The notes: generated from the sequence alone by a model not told the origin. DNA of 64,000 nt from Pseudomonas frederiksbergensis (GCF_000802155.2 NZ_JQGJ02000004.1:62001-126000); one strand, 5' to 3'; numbered from the stretch's first letter, positions 46,482-56,425 are shown. Made by a program: numbers and translations.

Positions 46482-46943
46482 TTATAGGCTGTCCTGCAAA
46501 TGCCCGCGCAGTTCCTGGAGATCAAGCTGCAGTTTCTTCAATTGCTCTAGCGTCTGGCCGCTGGCGGCGAGGATGCATTGTGGGATGTCGAGCGCTTTTT
46601 TCTGCAAGGCACGGCCCTGTTCAGTGAGCTCGACGATCACCACGCGCTCGTCTTCACGGCTGCGGGTGCGGCTCAGCAAGCCTTCGGCCTCCAGGCGTTT
46701 GAGCAGTGGCGTCAGCGAGCCTGGGTCGGTGAGTAGACGTGTGCTGATTTCACCGACGGTCAGGCCGTCTTTTTCCCACAACACCATCATCGCCAGATAC
46801 TGCGGATACGTCAGGCCCAATGCCTGGAGCAGTGGTTTGTAGACCTTGGTCATCAGCAGCGACGTGGAATGCAGGGCAAAGCAGACCTGGTTATCCAGCA
46901 GCAGCGCTTCGCAGGGGTCGGGAGTGTCGCGTTGGGTACTCAT
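46482..46943 (-). CDS. ohrR: OhrR, MarR-family organic peroxide sensor
   Basis: The 153-residue MarR protein has the OhrR sensing cysteine near the N-terminus (Cys21 in LDNQVCFALHS) and the winged helix with TVGEISTRLLTDPGSLTPLLKR plus the wing SREDERVV. Oxidation of this cysteine by organic hydroperoxides releases DNA and induces ohr. The ATG at 46943 gives the family length; an ATG at 46958 is also in frame. It is a paralogue of ospR at 60163. Confidence 0.93.
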   Translation of the reverse strand: MSTQRDTPDPCEALLLDNQVCFALHSTSLLMTKVYKPLLQALGLTYPQYLAMMVLWEKDGLTVGEISTRLLTDPGSLTPLLKRLEAEGLLSRTRSREDERVVIVELTEQGRALQKKALDIPQCILAASGQTLEQLKKLQLDLQELRGHLQDSL

Positions 46944-47088
46944 GGCAAAACCTTTCATCGATGATCGTATGAATCTAGCGGACGAATCTTTAATGCACCA
47001 GATAATTCTGACGTGTAACTGGATGTTGCGTTCCATGAATGACGCCAACTGCGTAGGATAGGCGCCCTGAATAAGGGGAGAGTCGTCT

Positions 47089-47838
47089 GTGATCGAGGTC
47101 GTGCTGTATTTACTGTTGGGCGCCGCATTGGGCACCCTGGGGGGGTTGTTCGGCATTGGTGGCGGGCTGATCGCGATACCGGTGCTGGGCGTATGGTTCG
47201 GCCTGGATCAGCAGATCGCCCAGGGCACGGCCCTGGTGATGGTGGTTCCCAACGTCATGCTGGCCCTGTGGCGTTATCACCAGCGCAATCGTATCGAGCT
47301 GCGTCACGTCCTGCCGTTGGCCTCCATGGGATTCTGCTTCGCCTGGCTCGGCTCCATCTGGGCCGTAGGCATCGACGCGGAAAGCATGCGCATTGGTTTC
47401 GTGGTGTTCCTGGTTGTCCTGGCGGCCTACAACCTCATCCGCATGTTCGCCCCCACGGCACCGGCTTCGGCGCAGATGCGCCACGGCTGGCCATGGCTCG
47501 GCGTGCTGGGGGCGGCGTCAGGGACGATGGGCGGCCTGTTTGGTGTGGGTGGGGCGGTTGTCGCCACGCCGATCCTCACTAGCGTGTTCGGCACGACTCA
47601 GGTGGTTGCCCAGGGATTGTCGCTGTCGCTGGCCTTGCCCAGCACGGGCGTGACCCTTGCCACGTACGCCTTTCACAATGAAGTGGACTGGTGGATCGGT
47701 GTGCCGCTGGCAATCGGTGGGTTGATGAGCATCAGTTGGGGCGTGAAGGTCGCCCACGCGTTGCCGGAGCGACTGCTGCGTGGGTTGTTCTGCGGTTTCC
47801 TGGTGCTGTGCGCGGTGCTGCTCATCTTTAAAGCTTGA
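47089..47838 (+). CDS. TSUP (TauE/SafE) family permease
   Basis: The 249-residue protein has about eight membrane spans and the duplicated glycine-rich TSUP motifs GLFGIGGGLIAIPVL and GLFGVGGAVVATPIL. Members export or import sulfonates, sulfite or related organosulfur anions; the substrate here is unknown. A GTG start at 47089 follows GGGGAG. Its 3' end overlaps the convergent LysR gene by 11 bases. Confidence 0.88.
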   Translation: MIEVVLYLLLGAALGTLGGLFGIGGGLIAIPVLGVWFGLDQQIAQGTALVMVVPNVMLALWRYHQRNRIELRHVLPLASMGFCFAWLGSIWAVGIDAESMRIGFVVFLVVLAAYNLIRMFAPTAPASAQMRHGWPWLGVLGAASGTMGGLFGVGGAVVATPILTSVFGTTQVVAQGLSLSLALPSTGVTLATYAFHNEVDWWIGVPLAIGGLMSISWGVKVAHALPERLLRGLFCGFLVLCAVLLIFKA

Positions 47839-48709
47839 AGCCTTCGACGATGTGTTCAGCCAGGCACTCGGTGATCGGCGACGGATTGTGCAGGTTGCGG
47901 ATCAGCATGATGCTCGCCTCGGGCAGCTCCGGCAGGTCTTCGGCCTCGCCCAGCACACGCATGTCCGGGGTCAGCAGGCTTTCCAGTTGCGCCGTGATCG
48001 CCAGGCCGGCGCCCACCACTGCCATGAGCGCCGACAGGCTCGAGCTGTTGTAGGCCACGCGATAATCGCGGCCCATGGCATCCAACGCATTACACGCCCA
48101 TTGCCGGCAGAAACAGTCGCTGTTGAACATTGCCAGCGGCAGCGGCGTCTGTTCGTGGACGTTGAAGCAGGCGGCTTCGGCCCAGACAAAACGCTCCTTG
48201 CGCAGCAACTGGCCGATCTCATCCCCCGGCTTTCGGGTGACGATGGACAGGTCCAGGTCCTGGCGCAGCAGCAATTGCTTGGACGATTCGCAGTGAACCT
48301 CAATTTCGATCAGCGGATAGAACTGGGCGAAGCGCTGCAGGATGCCCGGCAGAAAGCGCATCACATAATCGTCCGGCGTGCCGATGCGCACCGTGCCGAC
48401 CATATGGGGTTCGCGCAGGGTATTGAACACTTCACTGTGCAGCTTGAGGATCCGCCGGGCGTAACCCAGCAACACTTGCCCCTCGGCGGTGAGCTTGACC
48501 TGTCGTCCATCGCGCTCGAACAGCCGGCGCTGCAAGACGTCTTCTTCGAGCCGCTTCATCTGCATGCTGACCGCGGACTGCGTACGGTTGACCAATTCGC
48601 CGGCGCGGGTAAAGCCACCTTGATCGGCGATGGCGACAAAGGTGCGCAGCACTTCCGTATCGATACTCGGGTAACTCGACAATTGATCAATCTCCGAGAT
48701 GTGTTGCAT
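47828..48709 (-). CDS. LysR-type transcriptional regulator
   Basis: The protein has about 293 residues from the ATG at 48709. The winged helix contains TRAGELVNRTQSAVSMQMKRLEE, followed by a LysR substrate-binding domain with VRIGTPDDYVMRFLP. An in-frame ATG at 48718 is equally possible, and neither has a clear ribosome site. It is divergent from the DUF1127 gene and could control it; it also overlaps the TSUP gene end, which suggests a functional link with that transporter. The effector is unknown. Confidence 0.88.
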   Translation of the reverse strand: MQHISEIDQLSSYPSIDTEVLRTFVAIADQGGFTRAGELVNRTQSAVSMQMKRLEEDVLQRRLFERDGRQVKLTAEGQVLLGYARRILKLHSEVFNTLREPHMVGTVRIGTPDDYVMRFLPGILQRFAQFYPLIEIEVHCESSKQLLLRQDLDLSIVTRKPGDEIGQLLRKERFVWAEAACFNVHEQTPLPLAMFNSDCFCRQWACNALDAMGRDYRVAYNSSSLSALMAVVGAGLAITAQLESLLTPDMRVLGEAEDLPELPEASIMLIRNLHNPSPITECLAEHIVEGFKL

Positions 48710-48779
48710 AAGAAACATTCGTTGGATTGATCTTACCGTTGGCGCGAGACTTGAGCCATCCCCAACGGAGGACATCACG

Positions 48780-48998
48780 ATGAAAGGTCAGAAAGGTTAT
48801 CTGCTGATAGACAAACTCTCCCACGGCTTCTCGGTCAGTGCCCTGCTGCATAAGGTTAGTCGCTGGTACGAATTACACCACGAACGTGAGTTGCTGGCCG
48901 GCATGAGCGACGAGGCGCTCAAGGACATCGGCGTGAGTCGCGCCGACGTGGAGCAGGAAGTGGTTCGGCCATTTTGGGATGACCCCATGCACAAATGA
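48780..48998 (+). CDS. DUF1127 small protein
   Basis: This 72-residue protein ends with the DUF1127 motif: RWYELHHERELLAGMSDEALKDIGVSRADVEQE. Small arginine-rich DUF1127 proteins in other proteobacteria affect RNA or phosphate and carbon metabolism; this longer form has an extra N-terminal 28 residues. ACGGAGGA precedes the ATG at 48780. It is divergent from the LysR gene with about 70 bases between the starts. Confidence 0.85.
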   Translation: MKGQKGYLLIDKLSHGFSVSALLHKVSRWYELHHERELLAGMSDEALKDIGVSRADVEQEVVRPFWDDPMHK

Positions 48999-49062
48999 GC
49001 CATCCTTCCCTACACAAGCCCCTTATTGGTGAGGTAGGTTGCGAGCAGACAAGGAGATTCCC

Positions 49063-50292
49063 ATGCCCGCGACGCTGTCCTTTACCCTCAAACAGGCCCG
49101 GCGTCTGGCGTTGGCCGCCCAAGGATTCGATGGGCGGCTGCCGTCAGCGTCGGTGCAACCCTCGCGCCTCAACCGCTTGATCGAACGCCTCGGCGTCCTT
49201 CAGATCGACTCCGTCAACGCGCTGGTGCGCTCGCATTACCTCCCACTGTTTTCCCGACTCGGTCACTACGATCGCGATCTCCTCGACCAGGCGGCCTGGA
49301 GCCAGGGCCGACGTCGCACGCTGTTCGAATATTGGGGGCATGAGGCTTCGCTGCTGCCGGTGGCGATGTATCCGTTGATGCGCTGGCGCATGGTGCGGGC
49401 GGCGCGCGGCGAAGGTATCTATCAACAATTGGCGCGTTTTGGGCGGGAGCGGCAGGATGTCATTCGCCGTGTGCTGCAAGCGGTCCGGGACCAGGGCGCG
49501 ATTGGCGCCGGCAGCTTGTCCACTCGCCAGGAAAAGGCCGGGCCATGGTGGGACTGGAGCGCGGAAAAGCATGCGCTGGAATGGCTGTTCGCGGCGGGTG
49601 AGGTGACAGTGGCGGGGCGCCGAGGCTTCGAGCGCCTCTACGATTTGCCGGAGCGGGTCTTGCCGGCCTCGGTCCTGCAGCAACCGCTGCCCGACGAAGC
49701 CCAGGCCCAGCGTGCCTTGCTGGTGCATGCCGCCGACGCATTGGGTATCGCCACCGAAAAAGACCTGCGCGACTACTTTCGCCTCGACCCGGCCGACAGT
49801 CGTGGGCGCCTGGCCGAGCTGGAGGAGGCGGGGGAACTGCAGCGTTGCCAGGTGCAGGGTTGGAAACAACCGGCCTGGTGCCGACCCGCAGTGAAAATCC
49901 CTCGCAAGGTCGCCGCGAGTGCGTTGCTGTCGCCGTTCGATTCACTGGTCTGGGAGCGCGGTCGTACCGAGCGGTTGTTCGACTTTCGCTATCGGCTGGA
50001 GATCTACACCCCCGTGCACAAGCGGGTGTACGGCTATTACGTGTTGCCGTTCCTGCACCACGAACGTATTGCGGCGCGGGTAGACCTGCGAGCCGAGCGG
50101 GCGTTGGGGCAATTGGCGGTGCATGCCGTGCATGAGGAGGAGCCGGGGCTGGATGAGGGAGGCATGCAGGCCTTGGCGCTGAACCTATGGCGCATGGCCC
50201 GGTGGCTGGGGCTGGAGCGGGTCCAACTCAATTGCCAGCGGGAGAGTGGGGTGCGGTTGGCAGTGGCATTGGCGCAGATCGAGGGTGACTGA
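49063..50292 (+). CDS. YcaQ-like winged-helix DNA glycosylase (interstrand crosslink repair)
   Basis: The 409-residue protein of the HTH_42/AlkX-YcaQ family contains ERLGVLQIDSVNALVRSHYL with the catalytic-type Gln47-x-Asp49, then FEYWGHEASLLP, and later LLSPFDSLVWERGRTERLF and GYYVLPFLHHERIAARVDLR, all typical of the family. YcaQ unhooks nitrogen-mustard and azinomycin-type crosslinks. AAGGAG lies 6 bases before the ATG at 49063. A role in natural crosslink tolerance is inferred from the family. Confidence 0.88.
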   Translation: MPATLSFTLKQARRLALAAQGFDGRLPSASVQPSRLNRLIERLGVLQIDSVNALVRSHYLPLFSRLGHYDRDLLDQAAWSQGRRRTLFEYWGHEASLLPVAMYPLMRWRMVRAARGEGIYQQLARFGRERQDVIRRVLQAVRDQGAIGAGSLSTRQEKAGPWWDWSAEKHALEWLFAAGEVTVAGRRGFERLYDLPERVLPASVLQQPLPDEAQAQRALLVHAADALGIATEKDLRDYFRLDPADSRGRLAELEEAGELQRCQVQGWKQPAWCRPAVKIPRKVAASALLSPFDSLVWERGRTERLFDFRYRLEIYTPVHKRVYGYYVLPFLHHERIAARVDLRAERALGQLAVHAVHEEEPGLDEGGMQALALNLWRMARWLGLERVQLNCQRESGVRLAVALAQIEGD

Positions 50293-50299
50293 GCTGGCG

Positions 50300-50400
50300 C
50301 CATCGCGAGCAAGCTCCCACAGTGGCCTTCGGTGAGCACGGATTTTGTGTCCACTGCAGATCCAATGTGAGAGCGAGCCTGCTCGCGAAGCGATTGAACA
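50300..50400. repeat. REP pair
   Basis: CCATCGCGAGCAAGCTCCCACAG (from 50302) and, inverted, ATGTGAGAGCGAGCCTGCTCGCGAAGCG (to about 50395) frame a 30-base centre, forming a BIME-like unit between convergent genes. Confidence 0.75.
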
Positions 50401-50413
50401 GGCGAAGAAGAAC

Positions 50414-51763
50414 CTAACGCCGAACCTGCTTCAACGTCTCTGCAATCAAGAACGCCAGTTCCAGCGACTGATCGGCATTCATCCGCGGATCGCAGTGGGT
50501 GTGGTAGCGGTCCGACAGCCCATCCTCGGTAATCGGTCGTGCGCCGCCGATGCATTCGGTGACGTTCTGCCCGGTCATCTCGATGTGGATACCGCCGGCA
50601 TAGGTGCCTTCCGCTTCATGGACCTGGAAGAACTGCTTCACTTCGCCCAGGATCTGCGCGAAATCCCGGGTCTTGTAGCCGCTGCTGGCCTTGATGGTGT
50701 TGCCGTGCATCGGATCGGAGCTCCACAGCACCTGCTTGCCTTCGCGTTGCACGGCCCTCAGCAGCTGCGGCAGGTGATCGCCGACCTTGTTGGCGCCCAT
50801 GCGCGCGATCAGGTTCAGGCGGCCCGGGTCGTTGTCCGGGTTGAGCACGTCGATCAGGCGGATCAGGTCGTCAGGGTTCATGCTCGGGCCGACCTTGACC
50901 CCGATCGGGTTGTTCACCCCGCGCAGGAATTCGACATGGGCGCCGTCCAGCTGACGGGTGCGGTCGCCGATCCATAGCATGTGGGCCGAGCAGTCGTAAT
51001 AGTCGTTGGTCAGGCTGTCGCGGCGCACAAAGGCTTCTTCGTAATTGAGCAGCAGCGCTTCATGGGCGGTGAAGAAACTGGTTTCGCGCAGCTGCGGCGA
51101 GCTGTCCATGCCGCAGGCGCGCATGAACGCCAGGGTTTCATCGATGCGGTCGGCCAGGTGGCTGTATTTTTCCGCCAGGGCCGAATTGGCAATGAAATCC
51201 AGGTTCCACTTGTGCACTTGGTGCAAATCGGCAAAGCCGCCCTGGGCGAACGCCCGCAGCAGGTTCAGGGTCGCGGTGGACTGATGATAGGACTGCAGCA
51301 ATCGCTCCGGATCCGGTACGCGGCTTTTCTCGTCGAAGCCGATGCCGTTGACGATGTCGCCCCGATAGGCCGGCAGGGTTACGCCGTCGATGGTTTCATC
51401 GTTGGCCGAGCGTGGCTTGGCGAACTGGCCGGCCATGCGCCCGACCTTGACCACCGGGCAACCAGCCGCAAAGGTCATGACGATCGCCATCTGCAATAGC
51501 ACCTTGAAGGTGTCGCGGATCTTGGCTGCCGAGAACTCGGCGAAGCTCTCGGCACAGTCGCCGCCCTGTAGCAGGAAGGCCCGGCCCTGGGTAACTTCGG
51601 CGAACTGACGGCGCAACTCCCGGGCTTCACCGGCAAACACCAATGGCGGATAACTGGCCAGGGTCTGCTCAACCTGCAACAGGTGCGCGGCGTCGGGGTA
51701 GCGGGGTTGTTGCTGGATCGGCAGGGCGCGCCAGCTGTCAGGGCTCCAGGGTTGGCTCATCAT
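50414..51763 (-). CDS. Class II (plant-type) 3-deoxy-7-phosphoheptulonate synthase
   Basis: The 449-residue protein starts [21 protein letters not shown] after two Met codons and shows the AroAII residues: GGDCAESF (67-74, metal cysteine), [45 protein letters not shown] and [14 protein letters not shown]. It catalyses the same reaction as the type I enzyme at 37028. In Pseudomonas class II forms serve either primary aromatic synthesis (long forms) or phenazine production (short forms); with 449 residues and no phz genes nearby this looks like a long, primary form. Confidence 0.93.
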   Translation of the reverse strand: MMSQPWSPDSWRALPIQQQPRYPDAAHLLQVEQTLASYPPLVFAGEARELRRQFAEVTQGRAFLLQGGDCAESFAEFSAAKIRDTFKVLLQMAIVMTFAAGCPVVKVGRMAGQFAKPRSANDETIDGVTLPAYRGDIVNGIGFDEKSRVPDPERLLQSYHQSTATLNLLRAFAQGGFADLHQVHKWNLDFIANSALAEKYSHLADRIDETLAFMRACGMDSSPQLRETSFFTAHEALLLNYEEAFVRRDSLTNDYYDCSAHMLWIGDRTRQLDGAHVEFLRGVNNPIGVKVGPSMNPDDLIRLIDVLNPDNDPGRLNLIARMGANKVGDHLPQLLRAVQREGKQVLWSSDPMHGNTIKASSGYKTRDFAQILGEVKQFFQVHEAEGTYAGGIHIEMTGQNVTECIGGARPITEDGLSDRYHTHCDPRMNADQSLELAFLIAETLKQVRR

Positions 51764-51901
51764 GATCTCTAGGTGATTTACGCTCGGGCGCTCATGTTAT
51801 CAGCAAATTAGTACGTGACCTGTTCCGCTTGCTTCGCGGACAATCGCGCCTTTGCCCCGTATGCGCAGGCCCATGCCCGCCCGGCAACATCAGGAGATGA
51901 A

Positions 51902-52657
51902 ATGACAGAGGAGCGCGTCGAGCATTTGCTCGCCGAGGTGCACGACGAGTTCGGGATGATTCGCGTGTTCGAAGTGGCCGATTACCGGTTTCTCGAATTC
52001 GGCGATGCCATCGAGCAGAGCTGCGTGTTCACAGCCGATCCGAGCTGGCTCGAATATGACTACACCCGCGCCATGCTCATTGGTGCGTTGTGTCACCAGC
52101 AGCCGGAAAGCGCGCTGTTCCTGGGGCTAGGCGCCGGCACCTTGACCCAGGCGTGCCTCAAGTTCCTGCCGCTGGAAGACGTCGAGGCGATCGAACTGCG
52201 CCCCGATGTACCGCGCCTGGCTATCGAATATCTGGGGCTGGATGATGATCCGCGCTTGTACATCCGCGTCGGCGATGCCCTGCAATTGCTCGAAACGGCA
52301 GAGCCGGCGGACCTCATTTTTGTCGATCTTTATACGGACGTCGGTCCTGGTGTAGGCCACCTGGCGTGGGGATTCCTGGAGAACTGCCAGAAGCGCCTCA
52401 ACCCCGGTGGTTGGCTGGTGATCAACCAATGGGCCACCGACGACGGCAAGCCGTTGGGCGCGGCGCTGTTGCGAGGCCTTTATCACCGGCATTATTGGGA
52501 GCTGCCGGTGAAGGAGGGCAACGTGATCCTGATCGTGCCTGCGGACCTGGACCAGGAGCTGGACATGGAAGGCTTGGTTGCCCGTGCCGAGGGACTGGCG
52601 CCGCGATTGGGCTATTCGTTGCAGTCGTTGATCAAGGCGATTCGCCCGGCGACGTGA
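51902..52657 (+). CDS. Spermidine synthase-like protein
   Basis: The 251-residue Rossmann protein has a polyamine synthase core: YDYTRAMLIGALCHQQPESALFLGLGAGTLTQ with the SAM-type glycine loop GLGAGT, VEAIELRPDVPRLA, and DLIFVDLYTD in place of the D(A/S)xD catalytic pair. The N-terminal beta-hairpin substrate gate is shortened. It may be a methyltransferase-like or aminopropyltransferase paralogue; the true spermidine synthase activity is unproven. The ATG at 51902 follows an AGGAGA site. Confidence 0.8.
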   Translation: MTEERVEHLLAEVHDEFGMIRVFEVADYRFLEFGDAIEQSCVFTADPSWLEYDYTRAMLIGALCHQQPESALFLGLGAGTLTQACLKFLPLEDVEAIELRPDVPRLAIEYLGLDDDPRLYIRVGDALQLLETAEPADLIFVDLYTDVGPGVGHLAWGFLENCQKRLNPGGWLVINQWATDDGKPLGAALLRGLYHRHYWELPVKEGNVILIVPADLDQELDMEGLVARAEGLAPRLGYSLQSLIKAIRPAT

Positions 52658-52675
52658 TCAGACTCGCAAGGGCTT

Positions 52676-52785
52676 TTGTGGGAGGGGAGCTTGCTCCCGC
52701 TCGGCTGCGAAGCAGACGCCTGGGTTGATCTGAAATCGATGGGGGCCGCTTCGCGACCCAGCGGGAGCAAGCTCCCTCGCCACGG
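52676..52785. repeat. Long inverted REP pair (BIME)
   Basis: TGGGAGGGGAGCTTGCTCCCGCT (from 52679) and AGCGGGAGCAAGCTCCCTCGCC (52759-52780) are inverted copies. Inner sequences GGCTGCGAAGCAG and GGCCGCTTCGCGACC also pair, so the whole 110 bases can fold into one large hairpin. Confidence 0.85.
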
Positions 52786-53123
52786 GGGGGCGCTCGTTTG
52801 GAGGTGAACCGTTTTAGCCAGCCGCCGCAAGGTTTTTGGCGGCGAGCCCTAAAACCGTGTTTTCAGGAAAAAAATCTCCCTTTTTGGGCGAATTCCGGTA
52901 TAGTGCGCGCCGGCCTTTAGCCGGGCCGCGTCAAGGTAGCGCAATTCCCCGAAGCCAGCTTCGGTTGCATGTCCGCACAACGGATGCTTCCACGACGTTC
53001 TTTTTCATTCATTCGTTTTCGCAAATCCCCGCCGACAAAGCTGCCAGGGCGACTCTTGAGTCTCAACACGGCATGCGCAGCTTTGGAGCATGGGTCTTTG
53101 CGGATGCACTTAGAGGCAGACCC
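52786..53123 (+). promoter_or_regulatory. Promoter region and long leader of the DEAD-box helicase gene
   Basis: A TATAGT -10-like hexamer occurs at about 52900, with a poor -35, in an AT-rich stretch after ACCGTGTTTTCAGG. That leaves a leader of over 200 bases before the ATG at 53124, with a hairpin CCGAAG-CCA-GCTTCGG near 52949-52963. No frame here is convincing as a gene. Long structured leaders are common for cold-inducible deaD genes. Confidence 0.5.
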
Positions 53124-54797
53124 ATGACCCAGGAAATCGGCGGCTTCGCCGCTCTTGAACTTCATCCCAATATTGTCGCTGCAGTAGTCGCTACCGGCTA
53201 TGAAGAGCCTTCGGCCATTCAGCAGCAGTCGATCCCGATCATTCTCGCCGGTCACGATATGATTGGTCAGGCGCAAACCGGTACGGGTAAGACCGCCGCG
53301 TTCGCACTGCCGATCCTGCACCGCATTGATCCGTCCAAGCGCGAGCCGCAAGCTCTGATCCTGGCCCCAACCCGTGAGTTGGCGCTACAAGTTGCAACCG
53401 CTTTCGAAACCTACGCCAAGCAAATGCCAGGCGTGACTGTCGTGGCTGTCTACGGCGGCGCGCCGATGGGCCCACAACTGAAAGCAATCCGTAATGGCGC
53501 ACAAATCGTTGTCGCCACCCCGGGCCGTCTGTGCGACCACCTGCGTCGCGACGAAAAAGTCCTCGCCACCGTGAACCACCTGGTTCTCGACGAAGCGGAC
53601 GAAATGCTCAAGCTGGGCTTCATGGACGACTTGGAAGTCATCTTCAAGGCCATGCCTGAGACTCGCCAGACCGTCCTGTTCTCGGCCACCTTGCCTCAGT
53701 CGATCCGTGCCATCGCCGAACGCCATCTGCGCGATCCGAAGCACGTGAAGATCCAGAGCAAGACCCAGACCGTCACCGCGATCGAGCAGGCTCACCTGCT
53801 GGTTCACGCCGACCAGAAGACCTCTGCCGTCCTGAGCCTGCTGGAAGTCGAGGATTTCGACGCCCTGATCATGTTCGTGCGCACCAAGCAAGCGACCCTG
53901 GACCTGGCCAGCGCCCTGGAAGCCAAAGGCTACAAGGCTGCTGCGCTGAACGGCGACATCGCCCAGAACCAGCGTGAACGCGTGATCGATTCCCTCAAGG
54001 ATGGCCGCCTGGACATCGTTGTGGCGACCGACGTCGCTGCCCGTGGCCTGGACGTGCCGCGCATCACCCACGTGTTCAACGTGGACATGCCGTACGATCC
54101 GGAGTCCTACGTTCACCGTATCGGCCGTACCGGCCGTGCCGGTCGCGAAGGTCGCGCGCTGCTGCTGGTGACCCCGCGCGAGCGCCGCATGCTGCAAGTC
54201 ATCGAGCGTGTGACGGGCCAGAAGGTGGCTGAAGTTCGCCTGCCGGACGCCCAGGCCGTTCTCGATGCGCGCATCAAGAAGCTGACCAACAGCCTGTCGC
54301 CGCTGGTGGCTGACGCCGAGTCGACCCACGGTGATCTGCTTGATCGCCTGACCGCCGACATCGGTTGCACCCCGCGTGCCCTGGCCGCTGCCCTGCTGCG
54401 CAAGGCCACCAACGGCCAAGCACTGAACCTGGCTGCAATCGAGAAGGAACGTCCACTGGTGCCGAACAGCGCACCGCGTGGCGACCGTCCTGAGCGCAGC
54501 GGTGATCGTCCGGACCGTGGTGATCGCGAGCGTCGTGCACCGATCCCGCTGGCCGAAGGCCGTGCCCGTTGCCGTACCGCGCTGGGCGCTCGTGACGGCA
54601 TTGCCGCCAAGAACCTGCTTGGCGCGATCCTCAACGAAGGCGGCCTGGCCCGCGAAGCCATCGGTCGTATTCAGGTGCGTGACAGCTTCAGCCTGGTGGA
54701 ACTGCCGGAAGATGGCCTGGAGAAGTTGCTGACCAAGCTCAAGGACACCCGCGTGGCCGGCAAGCAGCTCAAGCTGCGTCGCTACCGCGAGGATTGA
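53124..54797 (+). CDS. DEAD-box ATP-dependent RNA helicase (DeaD/CsdA-like)
   Basis: From the ATG at 53124 the protein has 557 residues. It has Q-motif, Walker A AQTGTGKTAA, PTRELA, Walker B DEADEM, SAT, then the second RecA domain with ATDVAARGLDVP and HRIGRTGRAGR. A C-terminal DbpA-type RNA-binding domain (about 480-550) follows a basic Arg/Asp/Gly-rich linker (GDRPERSGDRPDRGDRERR). The layout matches DeaD/CsdA, which unwinds structured RNA for ribosome assembly and cold growth. A longer in-frame start would include the leader and is unlikely. A strong terminator follows. Confidence 0.93.
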   Translation: MTQEIGGFAALELHPNIVAAVVATGYEEPSAIQQQSIPIILAGHDMIGQAQTGTGKTAAFALPILHRIDPSKREPQALILAPTRELALQVATAFETYAKQMPGVTVVAVYGGAPMGPQLKAIRNGAQIVVATPGRLCDHLRRDEKVLATVNHLVLDEADEMLKLGFMDDLEVIFKAMPETRQTVLFSATLPQSIRAIAERHLRDPKHVKIQSKTQTVTAIEQAHLLVHADQKTSAVLSLLEVEDFDALIMFVRTKQATLDLASALEAKGYKAAALNGDIAQNQRERVIDSLKDGRLDIVVATDVAARGLDVPRITHVFNVDMPYDPESYVHRIGRTGRAGREGRALLLVTPRERRMLQVIERVTGQKVAEVRLPDAQAVLDARIKKLTNSLSPLVADAESTHGDLLDRLTADIGCTPRALAAALLRKATNGQALNLAAIEKERPLVPNSAPRGDRPERSGDRPDRGDRERRAPIPLAEGRARCRTALGARDGIAAKNLLGAILNEGGLAREAIGRIQVRDSFSLVELPEDGLEKLLTKLKDTRVAGKQLKLRRYRED

Positions 54798-54826
54798 TCG
54801 ACTTGCGGGTTGATTGATCGAGCATG

Positions 54827-54858
54827 AAAAAATCCCCGACTGGTTCGGGGATTTTTTT
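54827..54858 (+). terminator. Intrinsic terminator of the helicase gene
   Basis: AATCCCCGA (54831-54839), loop CTGGT, TCGGGGATT (54845-54853), T-run to 54857, A-run before; it could act in both directions. Confidence 0.9.
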
Positions 54859-54899
54859 GCCTGTCGTTTGGTGCGCCTCAGATGGATCGGCCCGGCCCA

Positions 54900-55667
54900 T
54901 CAGTCGAACCGATAGATATCCATCCCCAGTGTTCCCATGGTGAAACCTGCATGGGCAACGCTGAATTTTCCACCGGCGCTGCGAGCAAAAAACAGCGGCA
55001 ACAAATGCTCATCGCTGGGATGGCTGCGCACGGCATTGGGCGCCTGTCGGCGGTAATCGTGCAGCGCGGGCTCGTTGTTGGCCGCCAGTTGCTCGACTAT
55101 CCAATCACGAAACGCCTTGGCCCACGGCTCGATGCTGTCGGGGCCGGCGTTCCAATCCAGGTCGCGCAGGTTGTGCGTAATGCTTCCGGAACCGATCACC
55201 AGCACGTCTTGTTCGCGCAGGTTCGCCAACGCGTGACCGACTCGCGTTTGCAGCGTCGGCCCCTGGCGGCTAGGCAAAGAGACCTGTACCACGGGAATAT
55301 CCGCCTCGGGATACATCAACAATAACGGCACCCAGACGCCATGGTCGGATGGCCGCTGAGGGTCGAGGCGTGCCGGCAGATGCGCGGCGTTGAGCATGTC
55401 TGCCACCTGTCTTGCCAGTCGAGGATCGCCAGGCGCCGGGTATTGCACCTCATACAATGCAGGTGGAAAGCCGCCGAAGTCGTGCCAGGTGCGTGGCTGC
55501 GGATTGGCGCTGACCAGCAGCTCATCGCTCTCCCAATGAGCCGAGACTACGACAATGGCCTTGGGCCTGGGCAGTTGTGCGGCCAGGCGAGCCAGGGCCG
55601 GGCCGCTTTCGCCGGGTTCCAGGGCAAGCATGGGTGAGCCATGGGAAATAAACAGGCTGGGCAGCAT
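54900..55667 (-). CDS. Extradiol ring-cleavage dioxygenase, DODA type (YgiD-like)
   Basis: The 255-residue LigB-superfamily protein has the metal histidines: SLFISHGSPML near the start, VVSAHWES, PSDHGVWVPLLLMYP and VRSHPSDEHLLPLFF. It matches YgiD/4,5-DOPA dioxygenases, which cleave catechol-type rings with a single Fe or Zn ion. The natural substrate in Pseudomonas is not established. It is divergent from tpm with 104 bases between the starts. Confidence 0.88.
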   Translation of the reverse strand: MLPSLFISHGSPMLALEPGESGPALARLAAQLPRPKAIVVVSAHWESDELLVSANPQPRTWHDFGGFPPALYEVQYPAPGDPRLARQVADMLNAAHLPARLDPQRPSDHGVWVPLLLMYPEADIPVVQVSLPSRQGPTLQTRVGHALANLREQDVLVIGSGSITHNLRDLDWNAGPDSIEPWAKAFRDWIVEQLAANNEPALHDYRRQAPNAVRSHPSDEHLLPLFFARSAGGKFSVAHAGFTMGTLGMDIYRFD

Positions 55668-55771
55668 GAGCGGGCTCCTGAGCGTTAAGATGTGTCATCT
55701 TCTGCCAGGTCAATGATCAAAATCTAATATAAGTTTTGAGCTGTTTTGATCGAATTTATGGAGCGAACCCC

Positions 55772-56425
55772 ATGGATCCCGAGTTTTGGCATAAGCGCTG
55801 GTCCGCCAACCAGATCGGTTTTCATCTGCCGCAAGTGAACCCTTACCTTCAGCGTTTCTGGCCCCAGTTGGGATTGCCTGAAGAGACACGAGTGTTGGTG
55901 CCCCTGTGCGGTAAGACCCTGGATATGCTGTGGTTGGCCGAGCAGGGTTGCTCAGTGCTCGGCGTGGAACTGTCGGAAAAAGCTGTCACTGATTTTTTCC
56001 GGGAGCACCAGCTTGAGCCGAACGTGAGTGAGGAGGGCGCCTTCAAGGTATTTCGTGCCGGTGCCATCGAAATTCGCTGCGGCGATTTCTTTGCTTTGAC
56101 GCCATTGGATGTCGCTGATTGCGCGACGTTGTATGACCGCGCGGCATTGATCGCCTTGCCGGCGCCGATGCGCGAGCGGTACGTGGCCCACTTGCAGCGG
56201 ATATTGCCAGACTGTGTCGGACTGTTGATTACGCTCGATTACAACCAGGACGAAATGCCTGGACCGCCGTTTTCCGTTGGGCATGACGAGGTGCAGCGGT
56301 TGCTGGGTGGAGGCTGGCAGCTGGAGGTCTTGCTGGAGCAGGATGTGTTGGGAGAGAGCTGGAAATTCTTGCAGGCGGGTGTGAAGCGGTTGGATGAGCG
56401 GGTGTATCTCCTTTCCAGGCTTTGA
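55772..56425 (+). CDS. tpm: Thiopurine S-methyltransferase
   Basis: The 217-residue SAM methyltransferase starts [18 protein letters not shown], the bacterial TPMT signature, with [19 protein letters not shown] as the SAM-binding loop and [14 protein letters not shown] later. Bacterial Tpm methylates selenite and tellurite to volatile products and gives tolerance to them. The ATG at 55772 follows GGAG at a slightly long spacing. It is followed by a bidirectional terminator shared with htpX. Confidence 0.93.
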   Translation: MDPEFWHKRWSANQIGFHLPQVNPYLQRFWPQLGLPEETRVLVPLCGKTLDMLWLAEQGCSVLGVELSEKAVTDFFREHQLEPNVSEEGAFKVFRAGAIEIRCGDFFALTPLDVADCATLYDRAALIALPAPMRERYVAHLQRILPDCVGLLITLDYNQDEMPGPPFSVGHDEVQRLLGGGWQLEVLLEQDVLGESWKFLQAGVKRLDERVYLLSRL

